A stretch of DNA of 23,882 nt from an uncultured Pedobacter sp. (GTDB lineage: Bacteria > Bacteroidota > Bacteroidia > Sphingobacteriales > Sphingobacteriaceae), in the NCBI RefSeq assembly GCF_946479715.1, contig NZ_CAMLHF010000075.1, positions 1-23,882 of the forward strand. The letters are read 5' to 3'. Below, one piece after another: positions 8,773-19,700 of this stretch. Each line of letters opens with the position of its first letter. Within the stretch, counting starts at the first letter, position 1. The notes beneath the pieces are model-generated. The model did no database searches. It had not been told where the DNA came from and was given only the letters and a program-made list of their open reading frames with translations. Made by a program: the position numbers and the translations under genes.

Positions 8773-10513
8773 AGTTGCTTGTGCTTTTTTGTGAATTAAA
8801 GATCTGTACATATTCAGGGCTCGTATTCATAAGCTCTTTGTGGGTTCCGGCAGCCAGTATTTCGCCCTGCATAAGCAAAATGATCTGTTCATAATGCTCA
8901 ACTGAAGCTATCTTCTGAGTTACCGATATAAGCGTTAAGTTAGGGTAATTGCGTTGAATATTTTCAAGTATGCGCGTTTCAGTCTGATTATCTACCCTGG
9001 CCGTAAAATCGTCGAGCAGCAATACATTTGGATTTATAGCCAATGCGCGTGCCAGCATAATCCGTTGCTTTTGTCCACCTGAAAGACTCAACCCACGTTC
9101 AGAAACGCTGGTATTTAAACCTTCTGGCAATGTTTCCATAAAATCTTTTAGTTCGGCGGTTTCAATTGCCCTTTGTAAAGATTCGTCTGTTACTATTTCA
9201 CTAAAAGTAATATTTTCCCTGATGCTCATATTGAACAGGATACTATCCTGAAAAACAAAACCTAACTTTTGATAAAAAGATTCACTTTTATATTCATCTA
9301 TTTGATGTCCGTCGAATGTTAATACACCACTGTCGGGCTTAATTAGACCACTAAGCAAATAAAGCAATTGTGTTTTACCCGCTGCTGTTGGTCCAATTAC
9401 CGCAGTACGCGATCCGGGACGTACAGAGAAATTGATATGTTTTAATACAGGTTTTTCACCGTAATTAACATTTATATCTTTCATTTCTATAGCTCCGGTT
9501 AAATTAGCTGCCACCTGACCTGTTTCAATTGTATCTGGTCTTTCGAGCATATCGCTGATTCTGCCATACGAAGCAGTAGCCTGAGCGATTACGTTACTCA
9601 TAAAACCTATGATCAGAATCGGGAAAATTAGTAGAGCCAGATAACTGTTAAAAGCAGCAAAATCACCCAGGCTCATTTTGCCGTTGATTACATAATGGCC
9701 GCCTAATACCAGAATCATCAAGCCCGCCATATTTGCTGTAAATACAATTATGGGGATTAACCAGGCAAATAACCTCAGAATTGAAAGTCCAATATCTTTG
9801 GCCTTATTACTCGCCTCAAAAAACTTATCATATTCCAGCTGTTGCGAATTAATTACTCGAATTAACATGGCCCCAAGAATACTTTCGTTAATTACTTTAT
9901 TTAACCAGTCTATTACTTCCCTGCTTTTTTTGAATAGCACCCGTACCTTACCCAATACAATAAAAAACGTACCTCCAATAATTGGAATGATGGCCATTAC
10001 AATTAAACCAAGTTTCCAGTTGATGCTAAGCAGTAAGATACTTGCCCCAATAATGATGAACAGGGAAGATACGATAGAAACAATGGCCTGCGATACAAAC
10101 AATTTTATAGAATCTACATCGGAAGTAAGATTGGTAAGTAAACGGGATGGATTAGTGGTTTGTATGTAGGCAAAGCTTTGTCTGGATATTTTATCGGCTA
10201 GCCGGGTCCTTAAGTCTCTTGCTACCTTTTCTGAGGCATAGGTTTGCATTAAACTTTGCAGGAAACTGAATAGGAAGATAACGAGCACTACAATTATAAA
10301 CTCAGTAGCAATGGTTTTATAAGAAAATTTGCCCGCACTATATGCATCTATCCCACTACCAATAAGTTTTGGTATCCAAAGGTTGAGACCATTGCTAAGT
10401 AATGCAAACAGGATGAGTAGCATAATCAGGCCTGAATACGGTTTAAGCAAACTAAAAATGCTTTGACCCTGCTTCGCTTTCGGTTTTGGACCCTTAGTAT
10501 CTGAATTCTTCAT
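8762..10513 (-). CDS. ABC exporter half-transporter, subunit with degenerate Walker B and switch residue
   Basis: From the ATG at 10513 this is a 583-residue half-transporter with a six-helix type-1 membrane domain (about 25-315) and a nucleotide-binding domain (about 340-583). Walker A is GPTAAGKT (374-381) and the signature is a perfect LSGGQ (477-481). Walker B reads LLLDD, so Asp502 replaces the catalytic glutamate, and Gln533 replaces the switch histidine (SVTQK). These changes make its own ATP site degenerate and complement the partner encoded downstream. The frame continues upstream to a TTG at 10564, but the ATG at 10513 is the better start because the upstream residues form no domain. 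It is the first gene of a two-gene operon lying just beyond the terminator of the sugar locus. A poor -7 match (TAGTATTG, 10543-10550) lies about 30 bp upstream but has no -33 partner. Confidence 0.94.
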   Translation of the reverse strand: MKNSDTKGPKPKAKQGQSIFSLLKPYSGLIMLLILFALLSNGLNLWIPKLIGSGIDAYSAGKFSYKTIATEFIIVVLVIFLFSFLQSLMQTYASEKVARDLRTRLADKISRQSFAYIQTTNPSRLLTNLTSDVDSIKLFVSQAIVSIVSSLFIIIGASILLLSINWKLGLIVMAIIPIIGGTFFIVLGKVRVLFKKSREVIDWLNKVINESILGAMLIRVINSQQLEYDKFFEASNKAKDIGLSILRLFAWLIPIIVFTANMAGLMILVLGGHYVINGKMSLGDFAAFNSYLALLIFPILIIGFMSNVIAQATASYGRISDMLERPDTIETGQVAANLTGAIEMKDINVNYGEKPVLKHINFSVRPGSRTAVIGPTAAGKTQLLYLLSGLIKPDSGVLTFDGHQIDEYKSESFYQKLGFVFQDSILFNMSIRENITFSEIVTDESLQRAIETAELKDFMETLPEGLNTSVSERGLSLSGGQKQRIMLARALAINPNVLLLDDFTARVDNQTETRILENIQRNYPNLTLISVTQKIASVEHYEQIILLMQGEILAAGTHKELMNTSPEYVQIFNSQKSTSNYEL

Positions 10514-10578
10514 TTTCAATTTACGAAATTGGGATTTTTTTTCAATACTATAACCCAATATCAATTATATGACAATAA

Positions 10579-10620
10579 AAAAAACGCCCGTATCAAATAT
10601 TTATGATCCAGGCGTTTTTT
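10579..10620 (-). terminator. Rho-independent terminator closing the glycan-utilisation operon
   Basis: A 10-bp perfect inverted repeat (AAAAAACGCC at 10579-10588, GGCGTTTTTT at 10611-10620) encloses a 22-nt loop that contains a further ATCA/TGAT pairing. On the minus strand it lies 22 bp after the fucosidase stop codon and ends in eight Ts. The symmetric A/T flanks would let it work in both directions, although no plus-strand gene needs it. Confidence 0.85.
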
Positions 10621-10642
10621 AAAGAGCGATATTTAGAATAAA

Positions 10643-12754
10643 TTACTTTGTTACTACACCAAGTTCTGCAACGGAAACACCTTTACCATTATTAATCTTT
10701 AATGCCGAAAACTTAAAATAACGGGCCTTAACGGGTATTTCGAGCAAAATTAATTGCTGTACGGGATTCGCTTCAATGTTATGAAAATCTCCTTTCCTTG
10801 CTTCCTTCCATTCCTTACCATCATCACTAATAGAAACAAGATACTGGCCGATTAATCCTTCATGAACCCCATCCTGACGAGGTAGATAAGTAAATGCTTT
10901 AATTAGTTCCGGTTTTCCCATATCTATCGCTACCTCGTAAGGAAGAATCTTGTTTAGTTCTGGTTTAAGTGTGCTCCAGTTACTTTTTTCATCCTCATCA
11001 ATTGCATATTCCGAATGACTCCCGGCTTGTCCTTCTATCACTTTCCAATCTTTTTTCCCTATTCCAAAGATTTTTGTTTCTATATCTCCTGAAAGCTTTG
11101 TTCCCATAAAGCTACTGGCTTTCACAATTCCTCCATCAACAAACAAGAATGGCGCCTTATAAACTGGAGAAGATAAAGTTGGTTCTGACCCGTCTATAGT
11201 ATAGTGAATCGGCAATTTAGAATATTCAGATGTTATCCCAACTATTCCGGATTTTTCTCTTTTAATGTTTGGAGATCTTAAATGAACAGGTTCTTTAAAC
11301 AAACCAAAATCACTTAAGGCAATACAAACCGGCGAACCTGTAACTCTAAGCCTTACTTTATTGGTGACGATGTCCTTATTTAAACGGATCAATCTGTTAG
11401 AACCTATACTTGTAGCTTTTCCTATTTCTTTCCACTGACCGTTTATCATAGCATCTACTGCGACAGATTCTATTCTTTGACCTAGTTTAATATTTTCTCT
11501 TATTCTGATAACATTGAATGTTTTTTTTGCTGACAAAGTAAGAACGACTTCAGGAGTAGTTACATTTTCTTCAGTTGCCCAATAAGAATACCTATCGTTA
11601 TCTAATAAGAACTGAGGACCAAATTTTGCCCGATTATTACCTCTAACATTTGAAGCTTTCAACTTTGCCCCTTTTGCAAGATTAACTGTAAAAGTTTGCT
11701 TTAACAGATCTCCAAACCTTTTTAACGACTTAACATCTGCATCAGGCAATAAACCTCTCTTATCCGGAGATAAACCAAGGTCCAGACCTGCTCCTCTTCC
11801 TACACTTTCAAAGTAAAGATCCATTAGTTCGGCTGACGTTTTAACCTGAGGATCCTGAGATTCATGATAAAACCATCCTGGTCTAAGCGGCACATCACAT
11901 TCGGCTGGCATCCAATAAAGGCCGTTACGGGTTCCTTCAGTTGCCAGTTCAGATTTCACATAGCCGTTTGCGGGCTTTCTGCCCTCCTCAGGTGCTATTG
12001 GTGTATAGGTGGCCCAACAGGTTTCGCCGGCATGGCCCATTTCGTTTCCTACCCAACGCAAATCAGGTCCAACATCACCAAACAATACAGCCATTGGTTG
12101 CATTTTACGCGTAATAGCCCAGGTGTTATCCCAATCATAATAAGTAGTATGATCTATACTTCTGTGCTCTCTTGCACCACCATAATAACCGGTTCCCCCG
12201 TTTGCACCATCGTGCCATGAAGTAAACAACGGACCATAATTAGAATATAGTTCTTTTAACTGATCGCGGTAAATCTGTAAATATTCAGGTTTTCCATATA
12301 GCGGGTTATTCCTATCCCATGGCGAATTGTAAAGACCCAATTTCATACCTAAAGCCTCACATGCTTCCTGATATTCCTTAATAATATCTCCTTTTCCATT
12401 TTTCCATGGACTTTGAGAAATGTTATGAGTTGTTGTTTTAGTTGGCCACAAACATAATCCATCATGGTGTTTAGCTACCACAACAATTCCTTTAAATCCT
12501 CCGGCTTTGGCTGCGCCTACAATTTGTTTGGCATCAAATTGTGTAGGATTTACCAGTTTAGGATCCTCATCACCAAAACCCCACTCATGATCAAGGTATG
12601 TGTTTGCGCCAAAATGGATTAGACAGTACATTTCCATTTCGTGCCATTGCAATTGCCCCTTGGTAGGCAGAGGGCCATATGGCTTAGGTGCTGATTGCGC
12701 AAAGGACACAACCGGAGCGATAAATAAATACAGTAATGCTAAGTATTTTCTCAT
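10643..12754 (-). CDS. GH29 alpha-L-fucosidase with C-terminal carbohydrate-binding-type modules
   Basis: This 703-residue exported enzyme (signal peptide about 1-19, ending SFAQ) should release alpha-linked L-fucose in the periplasm or at the cell surface. The GH29 barrel covers about 25-355, with KHHDG at 95-99 and the nucleophile region WHDGANGG, where Asp182 is the expected nucleophile. Glu238 in WVGNE is the likely acid/base by analogy with subfamily B enzymes (alpha-1,3/1,4-fucosidases). The C-terminal part contains a discoidin-like F5/8 type C module (about 357-490), a chitobiase C-terminal-like segment with YTIDGSEPT (about 500-560) and a second F5/8 type C module (about 575-703). It starts 17 bp after the GH92 gene and ends the operon. 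Family assignment is firm; linkage specificity is an inference from the motif type. Confidence 0.94.
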   Translation of the reverse strand: MRKYLALLYLFIAPVVSFAQSAPKPYGPLPTKGQLQWHEMEMYCLIHFGANTYLDHEWGFGDEDPKLVNPTQFDAKQIVGAAKAGGFKGIVVVAKHHDGLCLWPTKTTTHNISQSPWKNGKGDIIKEYQEACEALGMKLGLYNSPWDRNNPLYGKPEYLQIYRDQLKELYSNYGPLFTSWHDGANGGTGYYGGAREHRSIDHTTYYDWDNTWAITRKMQPMAVLFGDVGPDLRWVGNEMGHAGETCWATYTPIAPEEGRKPANGYVKSELATEGTRNGLYWMPAECDVPLRPGWFYHESQDPQVKTSAELMDLYFESVGRGAGLDLGLSPDKRGLLPDADVKSLKRFGDLLKQTFTVNLAKGAKLKASNVRGNNRAKFGPQFLLDNDRYSYWATEENVTTPEVVLTLSAKKTFNVIRIRENIKLGQRIESVAVDAMINGQWKEIGKATSIGSNRLIRLNKDIVTNKVRLRVTGSPVCIALSDFGLFKEPVHLRSPNIKREKSGIVGITSEYSKLPIHYTIDGSEPTLSSPVYKAPFLFVDGGIVKASSFMGTKLSGDIETKIFGIGKKDWKVIEGQAGSHSEYAIDEDEKSNWSTLKPELNKILPYEVAIDMGKPELIKAFTYLPRQDGVHEGLIGQYLVSISDDGKEWKEARKGDFHNIEANPVQQLILLEIPVKARYFKFSALKINNGKGVSVAELGVVTK

Positions 12755-12771
12755 TTCTTATTTGCTAAAAA

Positions 12772-15060
12772 TTATTTTTCATTTGACATGGAATATGGAG
12801 CGGACTGGTCGCTTGTTCCTTTTGATTTATTTGGGGTTGCAGACATGTTGAAATTAATAACAGCTCCTTTCATAAGCTCAGAATGGCTTAGCCAATTTAA
12901 GTCGGAAGGCTTGCCATTAACACTCATACTTTTTACATACCTGTTGTTTTTACTATTTCCTGGGCTATTAATTACCAGAGATTTACCATTCTCTAATTTT
13001 AGGGTGATCTTTTTAAATAGCGGTGCGGCAGTTACATATTGATCAACACCAGGGCACACAGGATAAAAACCCATTGCAGAAAACACGTACCAGGCCGAAG
13101 TTTGACCGTTGTCTTCATCACCACAATACCCATCAGGTGTTGCCCTATATAACCTATCCATCGTTTCGCGAACCCAGTACTGAGATTTCCAAGGCTGCCC
13201 TACATAATTATACAAATACAAAAGATGTTGAATTGGCTGATTTCCGTGTGCATATTGCCCCATATTAGCTATCTGCATTTCTTTCATCTCATGGATCATT
13301 CCTCCGTAATAACTATCCTCAACAATTGGAGGTAATGTAAATATAGAATCGAGTTTATTGATAAAGTTATGTTTACCTCCCATTAAACCCACAAGCCCTT
13401 GTATATCATGAAATACCGACCAGGTGTAATGCAAGCTATTGCCTTCAGTAAATGCATCGCCCCATTTGAAAGGATTAAATGGTGATTGGAAAGAGCCATC
13501 CTTATTTTTCCCTCTCATGAGTCCTGTTGAAGGATCAAAAAGATTACGATAGTTTTGAGATCTCTTTTTATAAATTTCAATTTCTGATGCGGGCTTCTTT
13601 AAAGCTTTGCCCAGTTGATAAATGGTAAAATCATCGTACGCATACTCTAGCGTACGGGCAGCATTTTCATTAATCTTAACGTCATAAGGGATATAACCAA
13701 GCGTATTATAATAATTAACCCCAAAACGGCCAATAGAAAAAATCGGGCCTTCATTATTGGCTCCATGAATTAGTGCTTCATAAAGTTTATTGATGTCATA
13801 ACCACGTACTCCCTTTACATAAGCATCAGTAACTATTGAGGCTGAATTGTTACCAATCATACTTTTTGCATAACCTGGGCTAGACCACTCTGGCAACCAC
13901 CCACCCTCTTTATATGCATTAATTAATCCCTCTTGCATTTCTTTATTAATGGAAGGATGCATTAAGTTTAAAAATGGATACAATGCACGAAAGGTATCCC
14001 AAAAGCCGGTACCCGCAAATATATAACCTGGCTCAACTTTGCCATTATAAGCACTGTAATGTACTGTTTTTCCTTCAGCATTTACTTCGTAAAGCTTGTT
14101 TGGGAAAATCGACATACGATACAAACAAGAATAAAAAGTTCGCATTTGATCTATAGAACCACCTTCGACCTTTAGGCGGCCAAGGTTATTGTCCCATATT
14201 GTTTTGGCTTTCTGTTTGGTTACATCAAAATTGTCTTTACCCAACTCGCGTGTTAAATTTATTTCGGCTTGTTCTATGCTGATAAAAGAAGATGCAACCT
14301 TTAGGTGAACTTTTTCATCTGTATTAGTACTAAAGCTTAGCACCGCCCCGGCATGATCTCCTTTATATTCCAGCCCACCCTTATCAACCGTTTTATCATG
14401 CCATGTTGAGGCAAGCTTAAACGGCTTATCGATATAAATTACAAAGTAGTTTTTAAAATTTTCGGGTACTGCATCGCTATTTTTAGTAGTGTAGCCAACA
14501 ATCTTTTGTTCTGAAGGAATAATCTTAACATATGATCCTTTATCAAAAGCATCAATTACAATGTGAGCACTATCTGTTTTAGGGAATGTAAACCTGAAAC
14601 TGGCTGCCCGTTCAGTTGGCGTGATCTCTGTGGTAACATTATAATCGGCCAGGTATACGCTGTAATAATAGGGTTTAGCCACTTCATTTTTATGAGAAAA
14701 CCAGCTTGCACGCTCAACCTCATCTATTTTTATTTTGCCTGTTTGAGGAAGTATAGAAAACTGTCCGTAGTCATTTATCCATGGCGATGGCTGATGGGTT
14801 TGCTTAAATCCCCGGATCTTATCTGCATCATAGGTATAACCCCAGCCATCACCCATGGCTCCCGTTTGGGGAGTCCATAGGTTCATCCCCCAAGGGAGAC
14901 ATATGCTTGGATAGGTATTTCCATTAGATAGGCTTGGCTTTGAATCAGTCCCCATTAAAGGATTTACCAGATCAGCAGGGCTAAAAATAGCATTAGCATT
15001 TTGGGCCTTAGTTCCTAAACCTGCAAGTGCTAATAGTATTATTAAAAATCTCTTTTTCAT
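12772..15060 (-). CDS. GH92 exo-alpha-mannosidase, predicted alpha-1,2-specific
   Basis: This 762-residue exported enzyme (signal peptide about 1-19, then QNANA) matches GH92, the calcium-dependent inverting exo-alpha-mannosidases. The N-terminal beta-domain (about 25-270) is followed by the (alpha/alpha)6 barrel. Glu539 in FTEGN is the expected catalytic acid, and Asp648 and Asp650 in GDEDNGQ are the base-side pair. His590-Glu591 in MIHEM corresponds to the His-Glu pair that marks alpha-1,2 specificity in Bacteroides thetaiotaomicron BT3990. The spacing of these residues (51 and 58 positions) equals that of BT3990 residues 533, 584 and 642 as I remember them. The gene starts 9 bp after susD and ends 17 bp before the fucosidase gene. 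It would trim mannose from glycans captured by the SusC/D pair. The last 20 or so residues are polar and look like a disordered tail. Confidence 0.95.
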   Translation of the reverse strand: MKKRFLIILLALAGLGTKAQNANAIFSPADLVNPLMGTDSKPSLSNGNTYPSICLPWGMNLWTPQTGAMGDGWGYTYDADKIRGFKQTHQPSPWINDYGQFSILPQTGKIKIDEVERASWFSHKNEVAKPYYYSVYLADYNVTTEITPTERAASFRFTFPKTDSAHIVIDAFDKGSYVKIIPSEQKIVGYTTKNSDAVPENFKNYFVIYIDKPFKLASTWHDKTVDKGGLEYKGDHAGAVLSFSTNTDEKVHLKVASSFISIEQAEINLTRELGKDNFDVTKQKAKTIWDNNLGRLKVEGGSIDQMRTFYSCLYRMSIFPNKLYEVNAEGKTVHYSAYNGKVEPGYIFAGTGFWDTFRALYPFLNLMHPSINKEMQEGLINAYKEGGWLPEWSSPGYAKSMIGNNSASIVTDAYVKGVRGYDINKLYEALIHGANNEGPIFSIGRFGVNYYNTLGYIPYDVKINENAARTLEYAYDDFTIYQLGKALKKPASEIEIYKKRSQNYRNLFDPSTGLMRGKNKDGSFQSPFNPFKWGDAFTEGNSLHYTWSVFHDIQGLVGLMGGKHNFINKLDSIFTLPPIVEDSYYGGMIHEMKEMQIANMGQYAHGNQPIQHLLYLYNYVGQPWKSQYWVRETMDRLYRATPDGYCGDEDNGQTSAWYVFSAMGFYPVCPGVDQYVTAAPLFKKITLKLENGKSLVINSPGNSKNNRYVKSMSVNGKPSDLNWLSHSELMKGAVINFNMSATPNKSKGTSDQSAPYSMSNEK

Positions 15061-15069
15061 TTTAGTTGA

Positions 15070-16725
15070 CTAATTCCAGCCCTGATTTTGTTTTAGCTTG
15101 CCATTTAAACTGATCTCTTGCGAAGGTATAGGGTATAAGTATAGTTTATCACTCCACTTCCGTGTAAATGCAGGATATACACGGATATAATTATTTGCAT
15201 CAACAACTATATTGCGAACTTGCTCTATCGGGTATTGAGCTTTAAGTGCAGGAGTAAGTTTCATTCCTAAAACAGTTTCAGGATTATCTATCAGCTTACC
15301 GGCTCTCCATCTTAATAAATCATCAAAACGGAATCCTTCAGATCCAAGTTCTATTCTTCTTTCCCTTCTTATCTCATCAATTAATACCGGAAGGTCTGGG
15401 GAATTGGATTTAGGATCTTTTACCAGATTTGCAATAACCATATGGGGCATAGCTACCCTATCCCTCAATTTATTTATTGTTAAATCAAGGGTAGCCTGGG
15501 TACACTGGCCAAGTTCTGCTTTTGCCTCTGCATCAATTAACAATATCTCAGCATATCTGAAAATGAAAACATCAAAAGTTGATTGGCTGGCATTCCATGC
15601 AGCAAGGCTTGATGAACGTCCTTTAATTGGCTGATACCCTGTTGAAGTAACCGTTGTTCCAATTCTTGGAAGCGTAATAAGATCGCCATCTAAAAAGTCG
15701 AAACCTCTGGTTGCAATTTGTTGTGAAAAACGAGGGTCTCTGTTTTTTACTTCATCTTCGGGCGTATCATCACCTTTATAAAGCGGACTAAGCGAAGTTG
15801 GTTTACCATCGGTACATAAAAATGAGCGAACAAAATCTTTGGTATAGCCGTCCCCGGCTTCACCCAATTGTCGGCTAATGTTATTTGTTAAAATGGTAGC
15901 GATATATCTCATTGGCATAATGGCTTCAGGATTACCTTTTAATTCATCCTGAATAAACAAATTATAATAATCTGATTGAGGATTACCTGTTGAATAGATA
16001 TTGAACTTTCCTGAGCTCATTATTTGTTCCGCAGCATCTGCAGCTTGCTCCAAAAAGGTGTTTGCATCACCGGCACCAGAGTATTTTCTCCAGGTACCTT
16101 CCCACAAACAAACACGTGCTTTTAAAGCCAGTGCAGAATATTTATTTAACCTCCCATCCGGAGCGTCGATAGGTAAATGTTCAACGGCAAAATTTAAATC
16201 CTTCAATACAGAATCCATTACTTGCTTATGTGGCATCTGAATACTGTACAACTCTACTTTTGAAGTGTCCGTTAAATATTTATTGATATATGGAACATCA
16301 CCAAACCTTTTAACTTTGCCCCAGTAATCGTTTGCTCTGAAAAACAATGTTTCGCTTTTGTAAACATTTTTTGTTTCCTCACTAGTATTGGCTCTCATGT
16401 AATTTGCCAGGAAATAATTATAGTTTCTGATAGCTCCAAAATCCCAACCGCCTCCGGTAGTAGGAACAGTTAAAGTACCGGCCAGGAGCTGATCTATTGT
16501 TAAGTTTGCTTTATCATCAGAATTATCATCGCCATTAACAAGGCCCTGCACTGGTAAATTCGAATAATATTGATTACAATACAACTGCAAATCATTATCA
16601 TTCTTAAAGAAATTCTGTGGATTGATATCACTTAATGGATTACGATCAAGAAAGCTGTCCCTTTTGCATGATGCAAAAATGATCATTGCAGAAAATATGA
16701 TATATTTAATATGCTTGGTTTTCAT
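15070..16725 (-). CDS. SusD/RagB-family glycan-binding outer membrane lipoprotein
   Basis: This 551-residue protein starts with a lipoprotein signal whose lipobox FASC places the lipidated cysteine at residue 20. The start of the mature chain (CKRDSFLDRNPLSDI) and the following NFFKND segment are typical of the RagB/SusD family, as are the helical repeat region in the middle and the C-terminal blocks LRWRAGK and YLYPIPSQEI-LN-QNPGW-like ending (here LKQNQGWN). It would sit on the cell surface as the lid of the SusC channel and bind the target glycan. It follows susC by 64 bp and precedes the GH92 gene by 9 bp, the usual order of a polysaccharide utilisation locus. Assignment is firm; the bound glycan is inferred only from the neighbouring mannosidase and fucosidase. 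Confidence 0.96.
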   Translation of the reverse strand: MKTKHIKYIIFSAMIIFASCKRDSFLDRNPLSDINPQNFFKNDNDLQLYCNQYYSNLPVQGLVNGDDNSDDKANLTIDQLLAGTLTVPTTGGGWDFGAIRNYNYFLANYMRANTSEETKNVYKSETLFFRANDYWGKVKRFGDVPYINKYLTDTSKVELYSIQMPHKQVMDSVLKDLNFAVEHLPIDAPDGRLNKYSALALKARVCLWEGTWRKYSGAGDANTFLEQAADAAEQIMSSGKFNIYSTGNPQSDYYNLFIQDELKGNPEAIMPMRYIATILTNNISRQLGEAGDGYTKDFVRSFLCTDGKPTSLSPLYKGDDTPEDEVKNRDPRFSQQIATRGFDFLDGDLITLPRIGTTVTSTGYQPIKGRSSSLAAWNASQSTFDVFIFRYAEILLIDAEAKAELGQCTQATLDLTINKLRDRVAMPHMVIANLVKDPKSNSPDLPVLIDEIRRERRIELGSEGFRFDDLLRWRAGKLIDNPETVLGMKLTPALKAQYPIEQVRNIVVDANNYIRVYPAFTRKWSDKLYLYPIPSQEISLNGKLKQNQGWN

Positions 16726-16789
16726 CTTATTAAATAGTTATGTTTTAATACGCTATAAAAAATTAGGTTTATGATTTACTCATTTCTTG

Positions 16790-19700
16790 TTATAAAGTAA
16801 TTTGCAGACCAAAAGAAACTGATTTATTGATTGGATAAATCTCTAAAGGACTAGCACCGTTACCAACGCCAGTAGCTATTTCAGGATCATAAGCATCAAA
16901 CAGTGAAGTAATGGTAAATAGATTAGCCCCAGTTACATAAGCCCTTACCTTTTGTATTTTCAACTTATTTATTAACTGTTTTGGTAACGAATAACCTAAG
17001 GTCAATTGTTTAACACGGCCATAAGCAGCATTTTGCATGTATTTAGTTTGTGTTTTTTGATTACCGGAACCATTAAATCTTGGACGAGAGAAGTAAGCAT
17101 CAGGATTATCTGGAGTCCAGTAATCTATCGCGTTTTGGTAAGGTATATTCCACTCGTTGCCTCTGAATGCATAAAATGCATAATCATAAGGCGAAAAATC
17201 GGCTTTTAACACTCCTTGAAAGAACGCTGCAAAATCAAAGTCTTTATATCCAAGGTTAAGGTTAAGCCCAAATTTGTATCGAGGTGTTTTATTACCAATA
17301 ATCTTTTGGTCGCCCGGATCTGAAAGTGTATTGTTGCCATCGTTTATTTTTCCATCATGATTTAAATCGGCGTACTTGATGTCTCCGGCAAGCCACTTGT
17401 AACCAGCAAGATCAGAATTGTCAACAGAAGCAGCCTCGGCATCTGTTTTATAGAATCCCTCGGTAACAAAGCCCCACATATCACCAAGTTTTTGGCCTAC
17501 ACGATAAGTGTCACTAGCTAGGCTTCCTGAAGGATTAAGATCATATTTTGTTATTTTACTTGTCGCATCAGACAAGCCAAGAGTTACAGCATAAGACAAC
17601 TCATCATTTATTGCGCGGTCTTTCCAACCAATACTTAACTCCCAACCTTTTGTGCGTAAATCAGCCGAGTTTTTCAATGGAGCACCAGTACCTAACAATG
17701 CAGGTAATTGCTCTCCTGCAACTAGCATATCCTTAGTGTCTGTAATGAAATAATCAAAACTGCCGGTCAGTTTGTTATTTAACAACCCAAAATCAAGTCC
17801 AATATTCTTTGTTTGTACCTTTTCCCAGGTAAGGCTATTACTTATTAGTTCCGGAGCACCAACAGTTACTCCAAGTTGATTGTTAAAAAGATAACCTACT
17901 GTACCTGCATTTTGTATAGGAATATAAGGATATTGGGCACCCGATGAAATTGCATTAGGCGTTTGCTGATTAGGCAATTGTCCGTAAGAAGCTCTTAATT
18001 TTAATTCATTTACTGTGCTTTTTATACCCTGCATAAATGATTCTTCTGCAATGTTCCAACCAATGGAAGCAGATGGTGAGAATGCATATCTATCTGCCGC
18101 TGGAAAACGCGATGTGCCATCATATCTGCCATTTATCTCTATTAAATATCTCTTATCAAAAACATAGTTCAATCTAAAAAAGCTGCCAATAACAGCCCAT
18201 TCTGTTTCAATTCCGGAGACAGTTGGCTTACTATCATTATTCGTACCTATAGCAGGAAATGTTGGGTCTATCAGATTTCTTGCTAACGAATTACTTAATT
18301 CATAATGTTTGTTTTCCTGGTTATACCCAACAAGTGCTTTAAAATAATGCTTGGTATTAAAGGTATTTTCGTATGTAGCGTAAGCATTAAAAGCGTTGTA
18401 ATTATTATTCTGTCTGTTTTCAGCGACCTGCGAAGGATTGGTGTGCGGGAATACATTCAGGAAAGCTCCGTTAACACCGTACTCGTTAAAAGGTATGCGA
18501 TGTGATTTATCGAAAGAAGTATAATTATTCCATGTATAATCAGATACAATTGTAACGTGATCAACAGGTTTTATGATAACCTTACCGGTTGTCCACAAAT
18601 CATTTTTAGATTCAATATCGCGACCGTTTTGTTTAATTACAGCAACTGGATTAGTATAGTTTCCTTGACCGGAAAAATTCCCATCGGGATGATAAACTGG
18701 CATCAATGGTCTTAAATCTGTAGGAATCCACGCCCCACCTTGGCTCCCTTGAGAGGTATAAGCACTTTGATTGTTGTCAGTACGGGTTACCGACATGTTT
18801 AAATTAAACGTAAGCCACGAAGTAACGTCTGAATTAATTTTTAGACTTGGAACATATCTTTTATACACCTGGTTAGCCAATTTTTCCAAACCGTCCTGAG
18901 TAAAATAGCCTAAACTAGCTGCATACGTAGTTTTGCCTTCGCCACCTGCTATCGACAAATGATGTTGTTGTTGCGGTGCCCAGCCCGGATAAAGAATCTT
19001 GATCCAATCTGTGTTACCAACATATCTATAGCGATTCGGATTTCCCGGATCAACATAAACTGAAGGGTTATTAACCGGGTCTCTAAAAAAAGCTGCTGCT
19101 AATGTAGAATCCTGCTCGGTGAAAGGATCATTTGAAGTATATCCACCACTAACCGAACCGGTTCTTTGAGCTGTATTAAACATTTTAATATAGTCCTGAG
19201 AATTAAGATAGGCTGGTAATTTTGTTGGCTTAGATGTAGTATATGATCCAGAATAATTAACTTGTGTACCACCTTTAGCGCCACTTTTTGTAGTAATTAA
19301 TATTACCCCAAAAGCTGCTCTACTCCCATATATTGCAGAAGCCGCGGCATCTTTCAAAACAGTTACATTTGCTACATCATTTGGATCGATAAGGTTTGGA
19401 TCACGCTGTACACCATCAACCAATACAAGCGGACTTGCTGCTGAATTACTTCCAATCGTGGTGTATCCCCTAACGTTATAACTAGCTCCAGTACCTGGCT
19501 GGCCATTGTTAATATTAACATTTAAGTTTGGCACTAATCCATTTAAACCATCGCCAAGGTTAACCATCGGTCGGCTTTCTAATTTATCACTTCCAACAGA
19601 AGCTATTGCCCCTGTTAAGTTTACTTTCTTTTGAGTTCCATAACCTACTACAACCACTTCCTGTAAGCTTTCAAGGTCGACCTCTAATGCTACATTTAAG

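Noticed and set aside
9750..10169. Plus-strand open frame of 139 codons
   Set aside because: It lies wholly opposite the first ABC exporter gene, has no recognisable domain and follows the pattern of a mirror frame of a hydrophobic protein.
10514..10564. TTG start 17 codons upstream for the first ABC gene
   Set aside because: The added residues are not part of any domain and the ATG at 10513 fits the usual half-transporter length.
11864..12220. Plus-strand open frame of 118 codons
   Set aside because: It is antisense to the GH29 catalytic domain, has no family resemblance and no promoter or ribosome site.
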